A DNA stretch of 35,956 nucleotides from Gemmatimonadota bacterium (GTDB lineage Bacteria > Gemmatimonadota > Gemmatimonadetes > Gemmatimonadales > GWC2-71-9): the NCBI GenBank assembly GCA_016794805.1, contig JAEUJI010000152.1, positions 1 to 35,956 of the forward strand, in the 5' to 3' direction. The translations under genes and the position numbers were made by a program. Numbering within the stretch: position 1 is the first letter of the stretch; the number at the start of each line of letters is the position of its first letter. The notes under the pieces are model-generated. The model was given only the letters and a program-made list of their open reading frames with translations. It ran no database searches and was not told the DNA's origin. This document shows, piece by piece, positions 18,357 to 26,995 of this stretch.

Positions 18357-20411
18357 ATGCTCCTCCTGCTCGCCGCCCTGGCGCTGTTCCCGGCCCCCGC
18401 CGATTCGCTGTACGACTACCGCACCGAGCGCGGGTTCATCACCCTGCCGGACGGCGCCCGCCTGGCCGCCACCTGGTGGCGCCCGGTGCCGAAGCATGCC
18501 GGTGAGCGATTCCCCGCGCTGCTCGAGTTCCTGCCGTACCGCAAGGACGACAGCTTCTACGCCCGCGACTTCCCGCTGTATGACTACTTCGCCCGGCGCG
18601 GGCTGCTGCTGGTCAAGGTGGATATCCGGGGCACCGGCGGGTCGGCGGGGCGGGTGCCGGAGCGGGAGTACTCGGAGCAGGAACTGGACGACGCCGTGGC
18701 GCTGATCGCGGCGCTCGCGCGGGACTCGTCGTCCAACGGCAGCGTGGGGATGTGGGGCATCTCCTGGGGCGGATTCAACGCCATCCAGGTGGCCCTGCGG
18801 CAGCCGCCCGCGCTCAAGGCGATCCTGGCGCTCCACGCCTCCGATGACCTGTTCCACGACGACGTGCACTACATCGACGGGGCCCTGCACCTCGACCCCT
18901 ACATCCTGCAGATCGACCACGAGAACGCGCTCCCCCGCACTCCCGCGTACCCCCTCGACAGCGCCTATTTCCGCGACCGCTTCGAGGCCTACCCGTGGGT
19001 GCTCACCTACCTGAAGCAGCCGGTGGATGGCCCCTTCTGGCGGAAGAACGGGCTCCGCTACCGCCCCGACGATCTCTCCATTCCCGCGTACTTCATCGGC
19101 GGCCTGCTGGATGGCTACCGCGACACCCCGATCCGCGCCCTCGAGTACCTGAAGGGCACGGTGAAGGTGGAGATCGGGCCGTGGGTGCATGACTGGCCCG
19201 ACGACGGCACCCCCGGCCCCAACTACGAGTGGCGCGCGCGCGCCGTGGCCTGGTGGAACCACTGGTTGCGGGGCGCCCCCAGCCCGATCGTGGACGAACC
19301 ACGGCTGCTGGTCTTCGAGCGCGAGGGTGCCCCGCCGGACCGGAACCTGGAGCAGGCGCCCGGGCGCTGGCGCTTCGAGGACTGGCCGGTCCACGGCGCC
19401 CGGCGGGACACGCTCTTCCTGGCGCCGGAATTCCGGCTGGCCCGCCGGCTCATTTCCGCGGATGACGCGCCGCCGCACTCCTGTGCCGAGCCGGCGAGGC
19501 CGGCCGCGCCGGTCCGGCTGGCGTACCGCCCGGGCTTCGGGGTGATGGCGGGCGACTGGTGGGGCGAGCCAACCGGGGACATGCGCCGGGACGACGCCGG
19601 CAGCCTGGTGTTCGATTCGCCGGTGCTGGATTCGTCGCTCACGCTGATCGGGCTGCCCGCCGTTCGGATCACCACCATCGCGGGGGCGCCGCTCGCCAAC
19701 TGGACCGCCCGGCTCGAGGACGTCGCCCCCAACGGCGAGGTGGCGCTGGTGGCCGGTGGGGTGCTGAACGCCACCCAGCACCTTTCCCGCACCACGCCGG
19801 AGCGGCTGGTCCCCGGACGGCGCTACACGCTGGACTGGGACCTGCACTTCACCACCTGGACCTACCGGCCGGGCCACCGGATCCGGCTGGCGCTCGCCAA
19901 CGCCCAGTTCCCGATGCTCTGGCCGACGCCTTACCCGATGGAATCCGCCGTGGAGCTGGCGGGCTCGCACCTGGTGCTGCCGGTGGTGCCGGGCCGAAGC
20001 GCCTACCCACCTCCCGTCCTCCCCGCGCCGGAACCGCGGCGCTACCGGAGTGACGTCACCGACCGCGACGCACCCCCGTCCGTCGAACGCACCAGCTACG
20101 AGCCGCGCACCGGCGTCACCAGCTTCGAGTGGTCCAGTTACGCCAACTGGGACATCGGCCGGGTGAGGTTCGACTACACCGAGCGCGAGCTCTACACCAC
20201 CACCGACCGCGATCCCGCCCGTTCCACCTTCCTGGGAGAGGCGAGCCACCGGATCCGGCCTCCCGGGCGCGACTTTACGCTCCAGACCCGGATCGACATC
20301 CGCTCCGACTCGACCGCCTTCCACGTGACCGTCACCCGGACCCTCACCAGTGCCGGCAAGCGGGTACGGCAGAAGGTCTGGACCGAGGCGGTGCCGCGGG
20401 AGTTCCACTAG
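18357..20411 (+). CDS. CocE/NonD-family hydrolase (S15-like)
   Basis: A 684-residue exported hydrolase with a short signal peptide (LLLLAALALFPAPA). The alpha/beta-hydrolase domain has YRTERGFITLPDGARLA, FPALLEFLPYRKDD, DIRGTGGSAG and nucleophile Ser136 in GISWGGF. The later Asp in GGLLDGYRDTP and His in GPWVHDWPD fit the remaining triad. The C-terminal jelly-roll (PLANWTARLEDVAPNG, YRPGHRIRLALANAQFP) is the XPP_C-type domain of CocE/NonD and X-Pro dipeptidyl-peptidases. It hydrolyses an ester or acyl-peptide bond; the substrate is unknown. TGAGG just before the ATG is a good binding site, and the gene begins 6 bp after the previous stop. Confidence 0.92.
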   Translation: MLLLLAALALFPAPADSLYDYRTERGFITLPDGARLAATWWRPVPKHAGERFPALLEFLPYRKDDSFYARDFPLYDYFARRGLLLVKVDIRGTGGSAGRVPEREYSEQELDDAVALIAALARDSSSNGSVGMWGISWGGFNAIQVALRQPPALKAILALHASDDLFHDDVHYIDGALHLDPYILQIDHENALPRTPAYPLDSAYFRDRFEAYPWVLTYLKQPVDGPFWRKNGLRYRPDDLSIPAYFIGGLLDGYRDTPIRALEYLKGTVKVEIGPWVHDWPDDGTPGPNYEWRARAVAWWNHWLRGAPSPIVDEPRLLVFEREGAPPDRNLEQAPGRWRFEDWPVHGARRDTLFLAPEFRLARRLISADDAPPHSCAEPARPAAPVRLAYRPGFGVMAGDWWGEPTGDMRRDDAGSLVFDSPVLDSSLTLIGLPAVRITTIAGAPLANWTARLEDVAPNGEVALVAGGVLNATQHLSRTTPERLVPGRRYTLDWDLHFTTWTYRPGHRIRLALANAQFPMLWPTPYPMESAVELAGSHLVLPVVPGRSAYPPPVLPAPEPRRYRSDVTDRDAPPSVERTSYEPRTGVTSFEWSSYANWDIGRVRFDYTERELYTTTDRDPARSTFLGEASHRIRPPGRDFTLQTRIDIRSDSTAFHVTVTRTLTSAGKRVRQKVWTEAVPREFH

Positions 20412-20460
20412 CGGGCCGTCCCCCCCCGCACTCCGCCCCAACCTCTCGCGTCCTCCCCCC

Positions 20461-20480
20461 CGGGCCTGAAATCCGGCCCG
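20461..20480. terminator. Hairpin after the CocE-like gene
   Basis: CGGGCC-tgaaatcc-GGCCCG, a perfect six-base-pair stem with an eight-base loop, is followed by AT-rich sequence (ggcaattaacttaaagtatt) but no clean T run. It lies 50 bp after the CocE-like stop and is a plausible terminator for the carbonic anhydrase-glycosidase-hydrolase operon. Confidence 0.45.
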
Positions 20481-20482
20481 AG

Positions 20483-20543
20483 GCAATTAACTTAAAGTAT
20501 TGCCAGTATGGCATTTAGCCGGCATGCGCCGGTGGTCTATAGC
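20483..20543 (+). promoter_or_regulatory. AT-rich promoter region with two small inverted repeats
   Basis: This is the most AT-rich tract of the first 32 kb. It contains TGCCA-gta-TGGCA (20501-20513), CCGGC-atgc-GCCGG (20519-20532) and TATAGC (20538-20543), about 40 bp before the BIG2/TolB gene start. TTGCCA at 20500 is too far from TATAGC for a normal sigma-70 pair, so exact -35/-10 boxes are not assigned. Confidence 0.4.
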
Positions 20544-20581
20544 TTGCTCAATAGCGGGGGTCTCCCAAAGGCTCCCGGACC

Positions 20582-22885
20582 ATGACGACCAAGACCCTCA
20601 AGCTGCTCCTGCTCACTGCCCTGGCTGCGGCCTTTCCCGCCGCGCTCGCGGCCCAGACGGTGACTGAACTCTACGTCTCCCCCGACACCCTGCGGCTCGA
20701 GGCCGGCCAGCGGCAAGGCCTCTCGGTGCAGGCGTTCGACGATGCCGGCAACGCCGTCCTCGCCATCCGGTTCCGCTCCAGCGACACCCTGATTGCGAAG
20801 GTGGCCGAGAACGGCACCGTGAGCGCGTTGACGCGGGGGCGGGCGCGGGTGGTCATCGAGTCCGGCAGCAAGAGCCGCACGGTGACGATCCTGGTGAACG
20901 GGCCGGCCCCGGCCCCGGAGCTGGCCACGGCGCGCGCCGCCGCAACCGTGCCGAAGCCGCGTGCCCCGGCGCCTAGCCCGACGCCGGCCGCTGCCCCTGT
21001 CGCGGAACCCGCCGCGCCTCCCGCGCCGGCCATCATCCAGCTCACCGCGGAGCCCGCCTCGCTCGAGCTGCTCCCGTCGGAGCCGGGCCGGATTGCGCTG
21101 CGCGCGCTGCGGGCCGATGGATCGGTGGGCGCGCCGGAGCAGGTGGTCTGGCGCTCCACGCGGCTGTCGGTCGTCGGGATCAGCGACAGCGGCGGTGGCA
21201 TCATCGCCCGCGCCTCGGGGCAGGCCCAGGTCGAAGCCACGGTGCCGGGCGGGCCGACGGCCTCGGTGCCCGTGACCGTGACGCTCTCCACCATCGGCGC
21301 CGATCGGGGCCGGCTGGTGCTCTCCCCCGACGACAGCGATACGATCTCGATCATCGTGCCGAGCCAGGGGGGGCGGCGCCTGCGCCCGCAGGACCTGGTC
21401 TGGAGCACCACCGACGATGCCGTGCTCGAGGTGCGCCCCGATGGCTTCGTGCGGGCCCGCGCCGGCGGCCGGGCGGAGGTCGTGGTCCGCGGCTTCCTGC
21501 AGGAGGTGCGGGTCCCGGTGATCGTGCACCAGCGGGTGGCCCGGTTCCTGGTGGCGCCCCGCCTGGCCGACACGGTGCGGCTGCCGGTGGAGACGACCCG
21601 CGAGTTCAGCCTGATCCCGCAGACCGTGGACAGCCTCCCGATCGAGGGCGTGCCGATCACTTGGGCGGTGGGTGACACCGCGCTGGCGGCGTTCGATCCG
21701 GCCAGTGGCGTGCTCACCGCGAAGCGCGCCGGCGTGACCACGCTGAGCTTTTCCTCCCGCGGCTTCCTCCCCAAGAGCTGGATCATCGACATCCTGCCGG
21801 GCGCCATCGCGCTGGAGCGGAAGCTCCTGGCGCTGCCCGCCGGGGAGCGCGTCCAGTTCACGCCGCAGTACGTGGACCAGGCCGGCCGGCCGGCCGGGCC
21901 CGCGCGCAACGTGGCGTGGGTGACCAGCAACGCCGGCATCGTGAAGGTGGGAGCAGATGGCGCCGTCGAGGGCGTCTCCCCCGGCCGCGCCACGATCACC
22001 GCCCGGGCGGGGAATGGCCCGCCGGCATCGCTGACGGTCTTCGTCCCCGGCGACCTGCTCGTCACCTCCACCCGCGCCGGCCGCTTCGGGACTTACGCCC
22101 TGCTGACGCGCGCGCCGGACCATTTCCTGCCGCTCGTCGCCGACACCTTCGCCAATCACCTCGACGCGAGCTACTCGCCGGACCGCACCCGGATCGCCTA
22201 CGCCTCCGACCGGCTGGGCGCGGGGAGCTACGACATCTACGTGGCCGACGCCGACGGCCGGAACCCCGCGCGGCTGACCACCGAGACCGGCCATGACCTG
22301 CATCCGGCCTGGACCCCCGATGGTTCGGCGCTGGTCTTCGTCTCGGCCCGGAGCGGAGTGCGCCAGCTCTACAGCATGGGCGCGGACGGCAGCAACGTCC
22401 GGCTCCTCACCGCGCTCGCCGGCGGCGCCGACGAGCCGGTGGTCTCCCCGGACGGCAGGAGCATCGCCTTCACCGGCTACGCCGCCGGGCGGGAGGATGC
22501 CCCGGACATCTTCGTGATGCCGATCGAGGGTGGCACCCCCACCGCGGTCACCGCCACCCGAGACCGGCGCGAGAGTCACCCGTTCTACCTCCCCGGCGGC
22601 GAGCTGGGCTGGGTGCTGCACCGGAAGGACAAGCGGGAACCGGAGCAGGTGCTGCGGCAGGGGCCGGCCGGCGGCCCCCTGGTGACCCTCGTCTCGACCG
22701 AACTCAGCGTGGTGGACGTCGCGGTGGCGCGGGACGGCTCCCGCCTGGCCTGGGTGGGCAGCCGCGCGCCGGAACGGAACGGCGGCTCCCCCGAGTTTAC
22801 ATTCCAGTGGCGCCCGCTCCCGGGCGGCGCAGACACCAGCGTGCGGCTCCTCCCCGGGGAACGGATCACGAGTCCCGCTTTTTGA
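20582..22885 (+). CDS. Exported BIG2 Ig-like and TolB-type propeller protein
   Basis: A 767-residue exported protein (signal peptide LLLLTALAAAFPAALAAQ). Bacterial Ig-like repeats (VSPDTLRLEAGQRQGLSVQ, FDPASGVLTAKRAGVTTLSF, VKVGADGAVEGVSPGRATI) occupy most of residues 25-490, with a Pro/Ala linker near 112-150. Residues from ~495 form TolB/PD40 propeller blades (YSPDRTRIAYASDRLG, PAWTPDGSALVFVSA, PVVSPDGRSIAFTG). This is a cell-surface or periplasmic binding scaffold with no enzyme motif. The last codons overlap the TTG start of the dehydrogenase gene. Confidence 0.85.
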   Translation: MTTKTLKLLLLTALAAAFPAALAAQTVTELYVSPDTLRLEAGQRQGLSVQAFDDAGNAVLAIRFRSSDTLIAKVAENGTVSALTRGRARVVIESGSKSRTVTILVNGPAPAPELATARAAATVPKPRAPAPSPTPAAAPVAEPAAPPAPAIIQLTAEPASLELLPSEPGRIALRALRADGSVGAPEQVVWRSTRLSVVGISDSGGGIIARASGQAQVEATVPGGPTASVPVTVTLSTIGADRGRLVLSPDDSDTISIIVPSQGGRRLRPQDLVWSTTDDAVLEVRPDGFVRARAGGRAEVVVRGFLQEVRVPVIVHQRVARFLVAPRLADTVRLPVETTREFSLIPQTVDSLPIEGVPITWAVGDTALAAFDPASGVLTAKRAGVTTLSFSSRGFLPKSWIIDILPGAIALERKLLALPAGERVQFTPQYVDQAGRPAGPARNVAWVTSNAGIVKVGADGAVEGVSPGRATITARAGNGPPASLTVFVPGDLLVTSTRAGRFGTYALLTRAPDHFLPLVADTFANHLDASYSPDRTRIAYASDRLGAGSYDIYVADADGRNPARLTTETGHDLHPAWTPDGSALVFVSARSGVRQLYSMGADGSNVRLLTALAGGADEPVVSPDGRSIAFTGYAAGREDAPDIFVMPIEGGTPTAVTATRDRRESHPFYLPGGELGWVLHRKDKREPEQVLRQGPAGGPLVTLVSTELSVVDVAVARDGSRLAWVGSRAPERNGGSPEFTFQWRPLPGGADTSVRLLPGERITSPAF

Positions 22886-23919
22886 TCGCCCTGACCCTCA
22901 CCGCCACCGGCGGGCTTGATCAGTTGAAACTGCAGGAGGTTCCGGCGCCCGAGATCGGGGCGCCGGACCAGGTGCGTGTGCGGCTGCACGCCGCCGCGCT
23001 CAACCGGCTGGATCTCTGGGTGGCCGACGGCCTTCCCGGCATCACCTACCGCTTTCCCCACGTCATGGGCGCCGACGGCGCGGGGGTCGTCGAGTCGCTG
23101 GGCGGCGCCGTCCGCGGCTTCGCCGCGGGGGACCGGGTGCTGCTCAATCCCGGCGTCTCCTGCGGCGCCTGCGACTGGTGTCAGGCGGGGGACCAGCCCC
23201 TCTGCCCCGGGTTCGGGGTGCTGGGCGAGCACCGCGCGGGGACCCTGGCCGAGTATGTCGTGGTGCCGGCCCGGAACCTCGCGCGGGTGCCCGACGGAAT
23301 GAGCTGGGCAGAGGCCGCGGCGTTCCCGCTGGCCACGCTCACCGCCTGGCGGATGCTCATCACGAGGGCGCAGCTTCGGCCGGGGGAGACGGTGCTGATC
23401 TGGGGCATCGGCGGCGGCGTGGCGCTGGCGGCGCTGCAGGTGGCCAGGGAGGCGGGGGCGCGGGTCATCGTGACCAGCTCCTCCGATGCCAAGCTCGCCG
23501 CGGCTCGCGCGCTGGGCGCCGACCACGGCCTCAATCACGCGCAGGTGGACGTGCCCCGGGAGGTGAAGGCGCTCACCGGGCGCCGCGGGGCGGATGTGGT
23601 GGTGGACAGCGTGGGGCCGGAGACCTGGGAGCGCTCGCTCCGTGCGCTGGCCCGGAAGGGGCGGCTGGTGACCTGCGGCGGCACCACCGGGCCGATGGTG
23701 ACCACCGACGTCCGGAAGCTGTTCTGGTATCAGTGGACCATCATGGGTTCCACCATGGGCACCGACGCGGAGTTCCGCGCCGTCGTGGAGCTGGCGGGCC
23801 GGGGCCGGCTCCGGCCCCCGATCGACAGCGTGGTCCCGCTGGCCCGCGCGCGTGAGGCGTTCACGCGGCTGGCGGCCGGCGCCCAGACGGGCAAGATCGT
23901 GATCGAGGTGTCACCATGA
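22882..23919 (+). CDS. Zinc-binding MDR-family dehydrogenase
   Basis: A 345-residue medium-chain dehydrogenase/reductase. The GroES-like domain has MGADGAGVVESLG and a structural-zinc loop with four spaced cysteines (CGACDWCQAGDQPLC). The Rossmann domain has VLIWGIGGGVALAALQVA and DVVVDSVGPETW. The usual catalytic-zinc Cys/His set is not evident (NRLDLW replaces it), so it may be a quinone or enoyl reductase rather than a classic alcohol dehydrogenase. The start is TTG in a TTGA overlap with the previous stop, which gives the standard N-terminus (IALTLTATGGLDQLKLQEVP). The MscS-like gene follows with an ATGA overlap. Confidence 0.87.
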   Translation: MIALTLTATGGLDQLKLQEVPAPEIGAPDQVRVRLHAAALNRLDLWVADGLPGITYRFPHVMGADGAGVVESLGGAVRGFAAGDRVLLNPGVSCGACDWCQAGDQPLCPGFGVLGEHRAGTLAEYVVVPARNLARVPDGMSWAEAAAFPLATLTAWRMLITRAQLRPGETVLIWGIGGGVALAALQVAREAGARVIVTSSSDAKLAAARALGADHGLNHAQVDVPREVKALTGRRGADVVVDSVGPETWERSLRALARKGRLVTCGGTTGPMVTTDVRKLFWYQWTIMGSTMGTDAEFRAVVELAGRGRLRPPIDSVVPLARAREAFTRLAAGAQTGKIVIEVSP

Positions 23920-24635
23920 GTGAACTGTGGGATCGGCTGCTGATCGGCTGGGGCGAGCTGGCGGAGGTGCTGCCCTCGCTGCTCGCCGCGGCGCTCATCA
24001 TGCTGGCCGGCTATTTCGTCGCCCGGCAGCTGCAGCGCTGGACCGACCGCACCCTCGAACGGCTGCACTTCAAGCGCCTCGCCGACGCCGGCGGCTTCAC
24101 CGAGGCGGCCGGCCGGGTCCGGATGGACCCGGTGCGCGCCATCGGCAAGCTGATCTTCTGGCTGACGATGCTGGTCGTGGTGCTGCTGGCGAGCTCCGCC
24201 CTCGGCCTCGAGAACGTGCGCGAGATGTTCGGCCGGATGCTCGGCTTCCTCCCCACGCTCATCTCGGCCACGGTGGTCATCATCCTCGGCATGATCGTGG
24301 GCGAGTTCGTGCGGGCGCTGATCGTGGCGTCGGCCGGCGCGGTGGAAGGGGTGCCCACCGTGGCCAAGCTCACCAAGGGCGCCATGGTGATGATCGCCTT
24401 CTTCATGGCGCTGCAGCTGGTCGGTGTGAGCGAGGAGCTGGTCACCTCGGCCTTCACCCTGGTGGTGGGCTCCATCGCGCTCGCCGCGGGCCTGGCCTTC
24501 GGGCTCGGCAACCGGGACCTGGCCGGCGAGATCACCCGCCGCTGGTACGAGGAGGGACGCCGCCGCAACCGCCGCAAGACCGATCCGCCGGACACCCCCG
24601 CCCCCGAGGAAGAGGGAGGGGGCGGCGCTACTTGA
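23916..24635 (+). CDS. MscS-like / CmpX-type membrane channel protein
   Basis: A 239-residue integral membrane protein with about five helices. LLAAALIMLAGYFVARQLQ is followed by RWTDRTLERL, then IFWLTMLVVVLLASSALGL, TLISATVVIILGMIVGEFV, MVMIAFFMALQLVGV and SIALAAGLAFGLGNRDLAGE. The last helix and its GLGNRDLAGE end are typical of the conserved TM-helix repeat in CmpX/MscS relatives. There is no large cytoplasmic vestibule domain, and the tail is basic then acidic. It is coupled to the dehydrogenase (ATGA, with GAGGTG upstream). The stop overlaps the end of the convergent propeller gene by 8 bp. Confidence 0.83.
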   Translation: MSELWDRLLIGWGELAEVLPSLLAAALIMLAGYFVARQLQRWTDRTLERLHFKRLADAGGFTEAAGRVRMDPVRAIGKLIFWLTMLVVVLLASSALGLENVREMFGRMLGFLPTLISATVVIILGMIVGEFVRALIVASAGAVEGVPTVAKLTKGAMVMIAFFMALQLVGVSEELVTSAFTLVVGSIALAAGLAFGLGNRDLAGEITRRWYEEGRRRNRRKTDPPDTPAPEEEGGGGAT

Positions 24636-25737
24636 CGGTGTACCGCCCCACCCGCTGCCCGTCGGCGTCCCGCAGGATCACGTACACCCGGCCCTCCGCC
24701 CCGAAGCCGGCCAGCGTGCTCGACTTGGGCAGCTGCACCGTCCGGACCTGCTTCCCGCTCCGGTCCACCACATCCCACACCGGCACCGAGTCGCCGTAGG
24801 GCCGCGCCTGCTGCAGCCACACGAAGCCGGCGGGATCGGTCTGCCCCGCGATGAAGGGCGGTTTCTCATCGGCGAACGGGTAGCTCAGCTCGATCCCCGC
24901 CGGCGCGCCCATCTGGGCCATCTGCGCCCGCAGTCGCTCGAGGAAGGCATCCTTCTCCTCCTGGGTGACGGGCACCGGCGTGAAGCTGCGTGACGGGCCG
25001 CGGGTCCACTCCCCCGAGGGCGAGCGCCAGTCCACCGCGTTGTTCGAGGCGCGCGCCGCCCAGAGCGACCCGTCCGGCAGCACGCCGAAGAGGTCGCGGC
25101 CGGAGAAGATCGTGGAGACGATCTTCATCTGTTCCCCGAACTGCCCCCGGCCCCACACCGGGAGCTTGAGCCGCGCTACCGTGTCGGCGATCGTGTCGGT
25201 GAAGCTCACCCGCAGTACGTTGAGGCTGTCGAAGCCGATCTCCTGGCCCGGCTCGAGCCCTCCCAGCACCGAGCGGATGTCTTCCTTATACCCGTGGCCG
25301 GCGTGGTCGTAGTAGAGCGGCTGGTTGTAGCCCCCCACCCCGCGTCCCGGCACCACACCCACGTAGGATCCGGCGGCGCTCCACATCGTGGTCCGCTCGG
25401 CCGCAAAGTCCACCAGTCCGATCGTATCCCCCGCGAAGCGCAGCACGTAGCCCGGGAGCTTGTGCTTGCCGGGCGCCGGGTCGGTGGGGAGGATGGTGTC
25501 GGCGTGCTCGCCGAGGGGAGTGAACTCCCCGGAGAAATCCGCCAGCAGCAGGGTCTTGTCCTTGAGTTCCGCCAGCGCCACCCGGCCATCGGAGAGCTCC
25601 ACCACGTTGCTCACCTGCTGGAAGGTGCGGGGCAGGGTGGACTCGGGCTGGTCGAGGACCACGATCGGGACGGGTGGCTCAGCGCACCCCGCCAGCAGCA
25701 GCGAGAGCGCGAACGGACGGAAGCGCCGGACCATCAT
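24628..25737 (-). CDS. Exported six-bladed beta-propeller lipoprotein (paralog 1)
   Basis: A 369-residue lipoprotein (PFALSLLLAGC, Cys18; ATG 25734 is an almost equal alternative start). The mature protein is a WD/NHL-like propeller with VVELSDGRVALAELKDKTLL, RFAGDTIGLVDFAAERTTM, FGVLPDGSLWAARASNNAVD and TDPAGFVWLQQARPYGD. It shares the DGSLWxARxxxNxVDWR signature with the next gene, so the two are paralogs. No catalytic motif is visible; a binding or scaffolding role in the envelope is inferred. It is second in a two-gene operon with a 29-bp gap. Confidence 0.8.
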   Translation of the reverse strand: MMVRRFRPFALSLLLAGCAEPPVPIVVLDQPESTLPRTFQQVSNVVELSDGRVALAELKDKTLLLADFSGEFTPLGEHADTILPTDPAPGKHKLPGYVLRFAGDTIGLVDFAAERTTMWSAAGSYVGVVPGRGVGGYNQPLYYDHAGHGYKEDIRSVLGGLEPGQEIGFDSLNVLRVSFTDTIADTVARLKLPVWGRGQFGEQMKIVSTIFSGRDLFGVLPDGSLWAARASNNAVDWRSPSGEWTRGPSRSFTPVPVTQEEKDAFLERLRAQMAQMGAPAGIELSYPFADEKPPFIAGQTDPAGFVWLQQARPYGDSVPVWDVVDRSGKQVRTVQLPKSSTLAGFGAEGRVYVILRDADGQRVGRYTVK

Positions 25738-25766
25738 CGGGTGAACTCCAGGGGAGGGGCGGAAGC

Positions 25767-26855
25767 CTAGTCGAGGCCGACGGGTGGCGGCGGGGGGAGG
25801 CGGAAGCGGAGCAGCCGCACCCCCGCCTCGAACGGTTCGGCCACGAGGGCGTCCGTGGCGCTGAGTGCGATGATGTGTCCCAGGCCGGCGTGGCTCACTT
25901 CGCGGCGCAGCATGCCACCCTGATCCACCACCTGGTACGTCCGGAGGGTATCTCCCACCGCCCGGCTCTTCACCAGCCAGAGCATGCCGGCGGCATCCGG
26001 GATGGCGCCCTCGAACGGCGGTTTGATCGCCGCGAACGGCACCTGGGCAACGGAGGGGCGGAGCCCCGCATCGAACCGGCTGAGGAAGAGGTCCCGGTCA
26101 TTCTCGGTCACCGGCAGCACCCGGTCGGGGAGCTGGGGTCCGGCACGAATCGCCCCGAGGGTGTCGCGCCAGTCCACCCGATTCTCCGCCACTCGCGCCA
26201 CCCACAGGCTCCCGTCAGGCAGGATGCCCCACCGGTCCTGTCCCGAGAGGAGCCGCCGCTCCATCCGCCGCCGCCCCTGGCTGATCACTTCCGCCAGGTC
26301 GAGGGGCGCGAGCCGGGCCACGGTGTCGGTGGCGCTCCGGAGATCGGTGCGCAGCACTACGGCGGAATCCAGGTTTCCCCGCCCGTCCCGCCCCGGCGCC
26401 GGCCAGATTTCGAAGTACCAGCGGCCGCCGGCGTCACGCGCGCGGGGGAGTGCGCCGCGGTAGGCGTCCACGGCGGGGAGTGCGCCGCCGAGCCTGCCGT
26501 CCAGCGACCAGGCGGTCTGCCGCCGCCGCTGCCAGTCGGCGATGTAGATCGAGTCGCCGGCGCGGAAGAGGTGGAACGGCTGCTCCAGCTCCCGGCCGCG
26601 CGGGCCGCCGAGCGGGGTGATGCGGTGGGTCCCGAAGTCCGCCACCCCGACGGTGCGATCCTGCGGCGAGACCAGCGCCCACCGGTCGCCGCCGAGCCAG
26701 GCGGCGGCCGCCACCTCCCCCTCATACGGCGCGACGATCGTGTCCGCCGCCGGCGGGAGCAGCGCTGTGGGAGGCGCGGTCTCCGGCCCGGAGCAGGCGA
26801 CGATGGCGGCCAGCAGCAGCGGCGGCGGGGCAAGCCGATGGAGGGGACGGGGCAT
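25767..26855 (-). CDS. Exported beta-propeller lipoprotein (paralog 2)
   Basis: A 362-residue lipoprotein (LAPPPLLLAAIVAC, Cys21). Propeller blades include RAGDSIYIADWQRRRQTAW, WGILPDGSLWVARVAENRVD and AAGMLWLVKSRAVGDTLRTY. It is close to the neighbouring 24628-25737 gene in blade order and motifs, including the VTENDRDLFLSRF helix that matches VTQEEKDAFLERL there. It is divergent from the related 26996-28147 gene across 140 bp. Function unknown. Confidence 0.8.
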   Translation of the reverse strand: MPRPLHRLAPPPLLLAAIVACSGPETAPPTALLPPAADTIVAPYEGEVAAAAWLGGDRWALVSPQDRTVGVADFGTHRITPLGGPRGRELEQPFHLFRAGDSIYIADWQRRRQTAWSLDGRLGGALPAVDAYRGALPRARDAGGRWYFEIWPAPGRDGRGNLDSAVVLRTDLRSATDTVARLAPLDLAEVISQGRRRMERRLLSGQDRWGILPDGSLWVARVAENRVDWRDTLGAIRAGPQLPDRVLPVTENDRDLFLSRFDAGLRPSVAQVPFAAIKPPFEGAIPDAAGMLWLVKSRAVGDTLRTYQVVDQGGMLRREVSHAGLGHIIALSATDALVAEPFEAGVRLLRFRLPPPPPVGLD

Positions 26856-26995
26856 GGGGCGGGAAATGTAATGCGCGGCGGTCGGGCCGGGATGGTACGG
26901 GGAGCTGCGACCCCGGTCAGGGGCCGGGCATCTTCCCGGGCATTCGGACGCTGCCCAGGTTCCCGGCGTTTCTCCCCAGGTGGAGGTTTCTCCGC

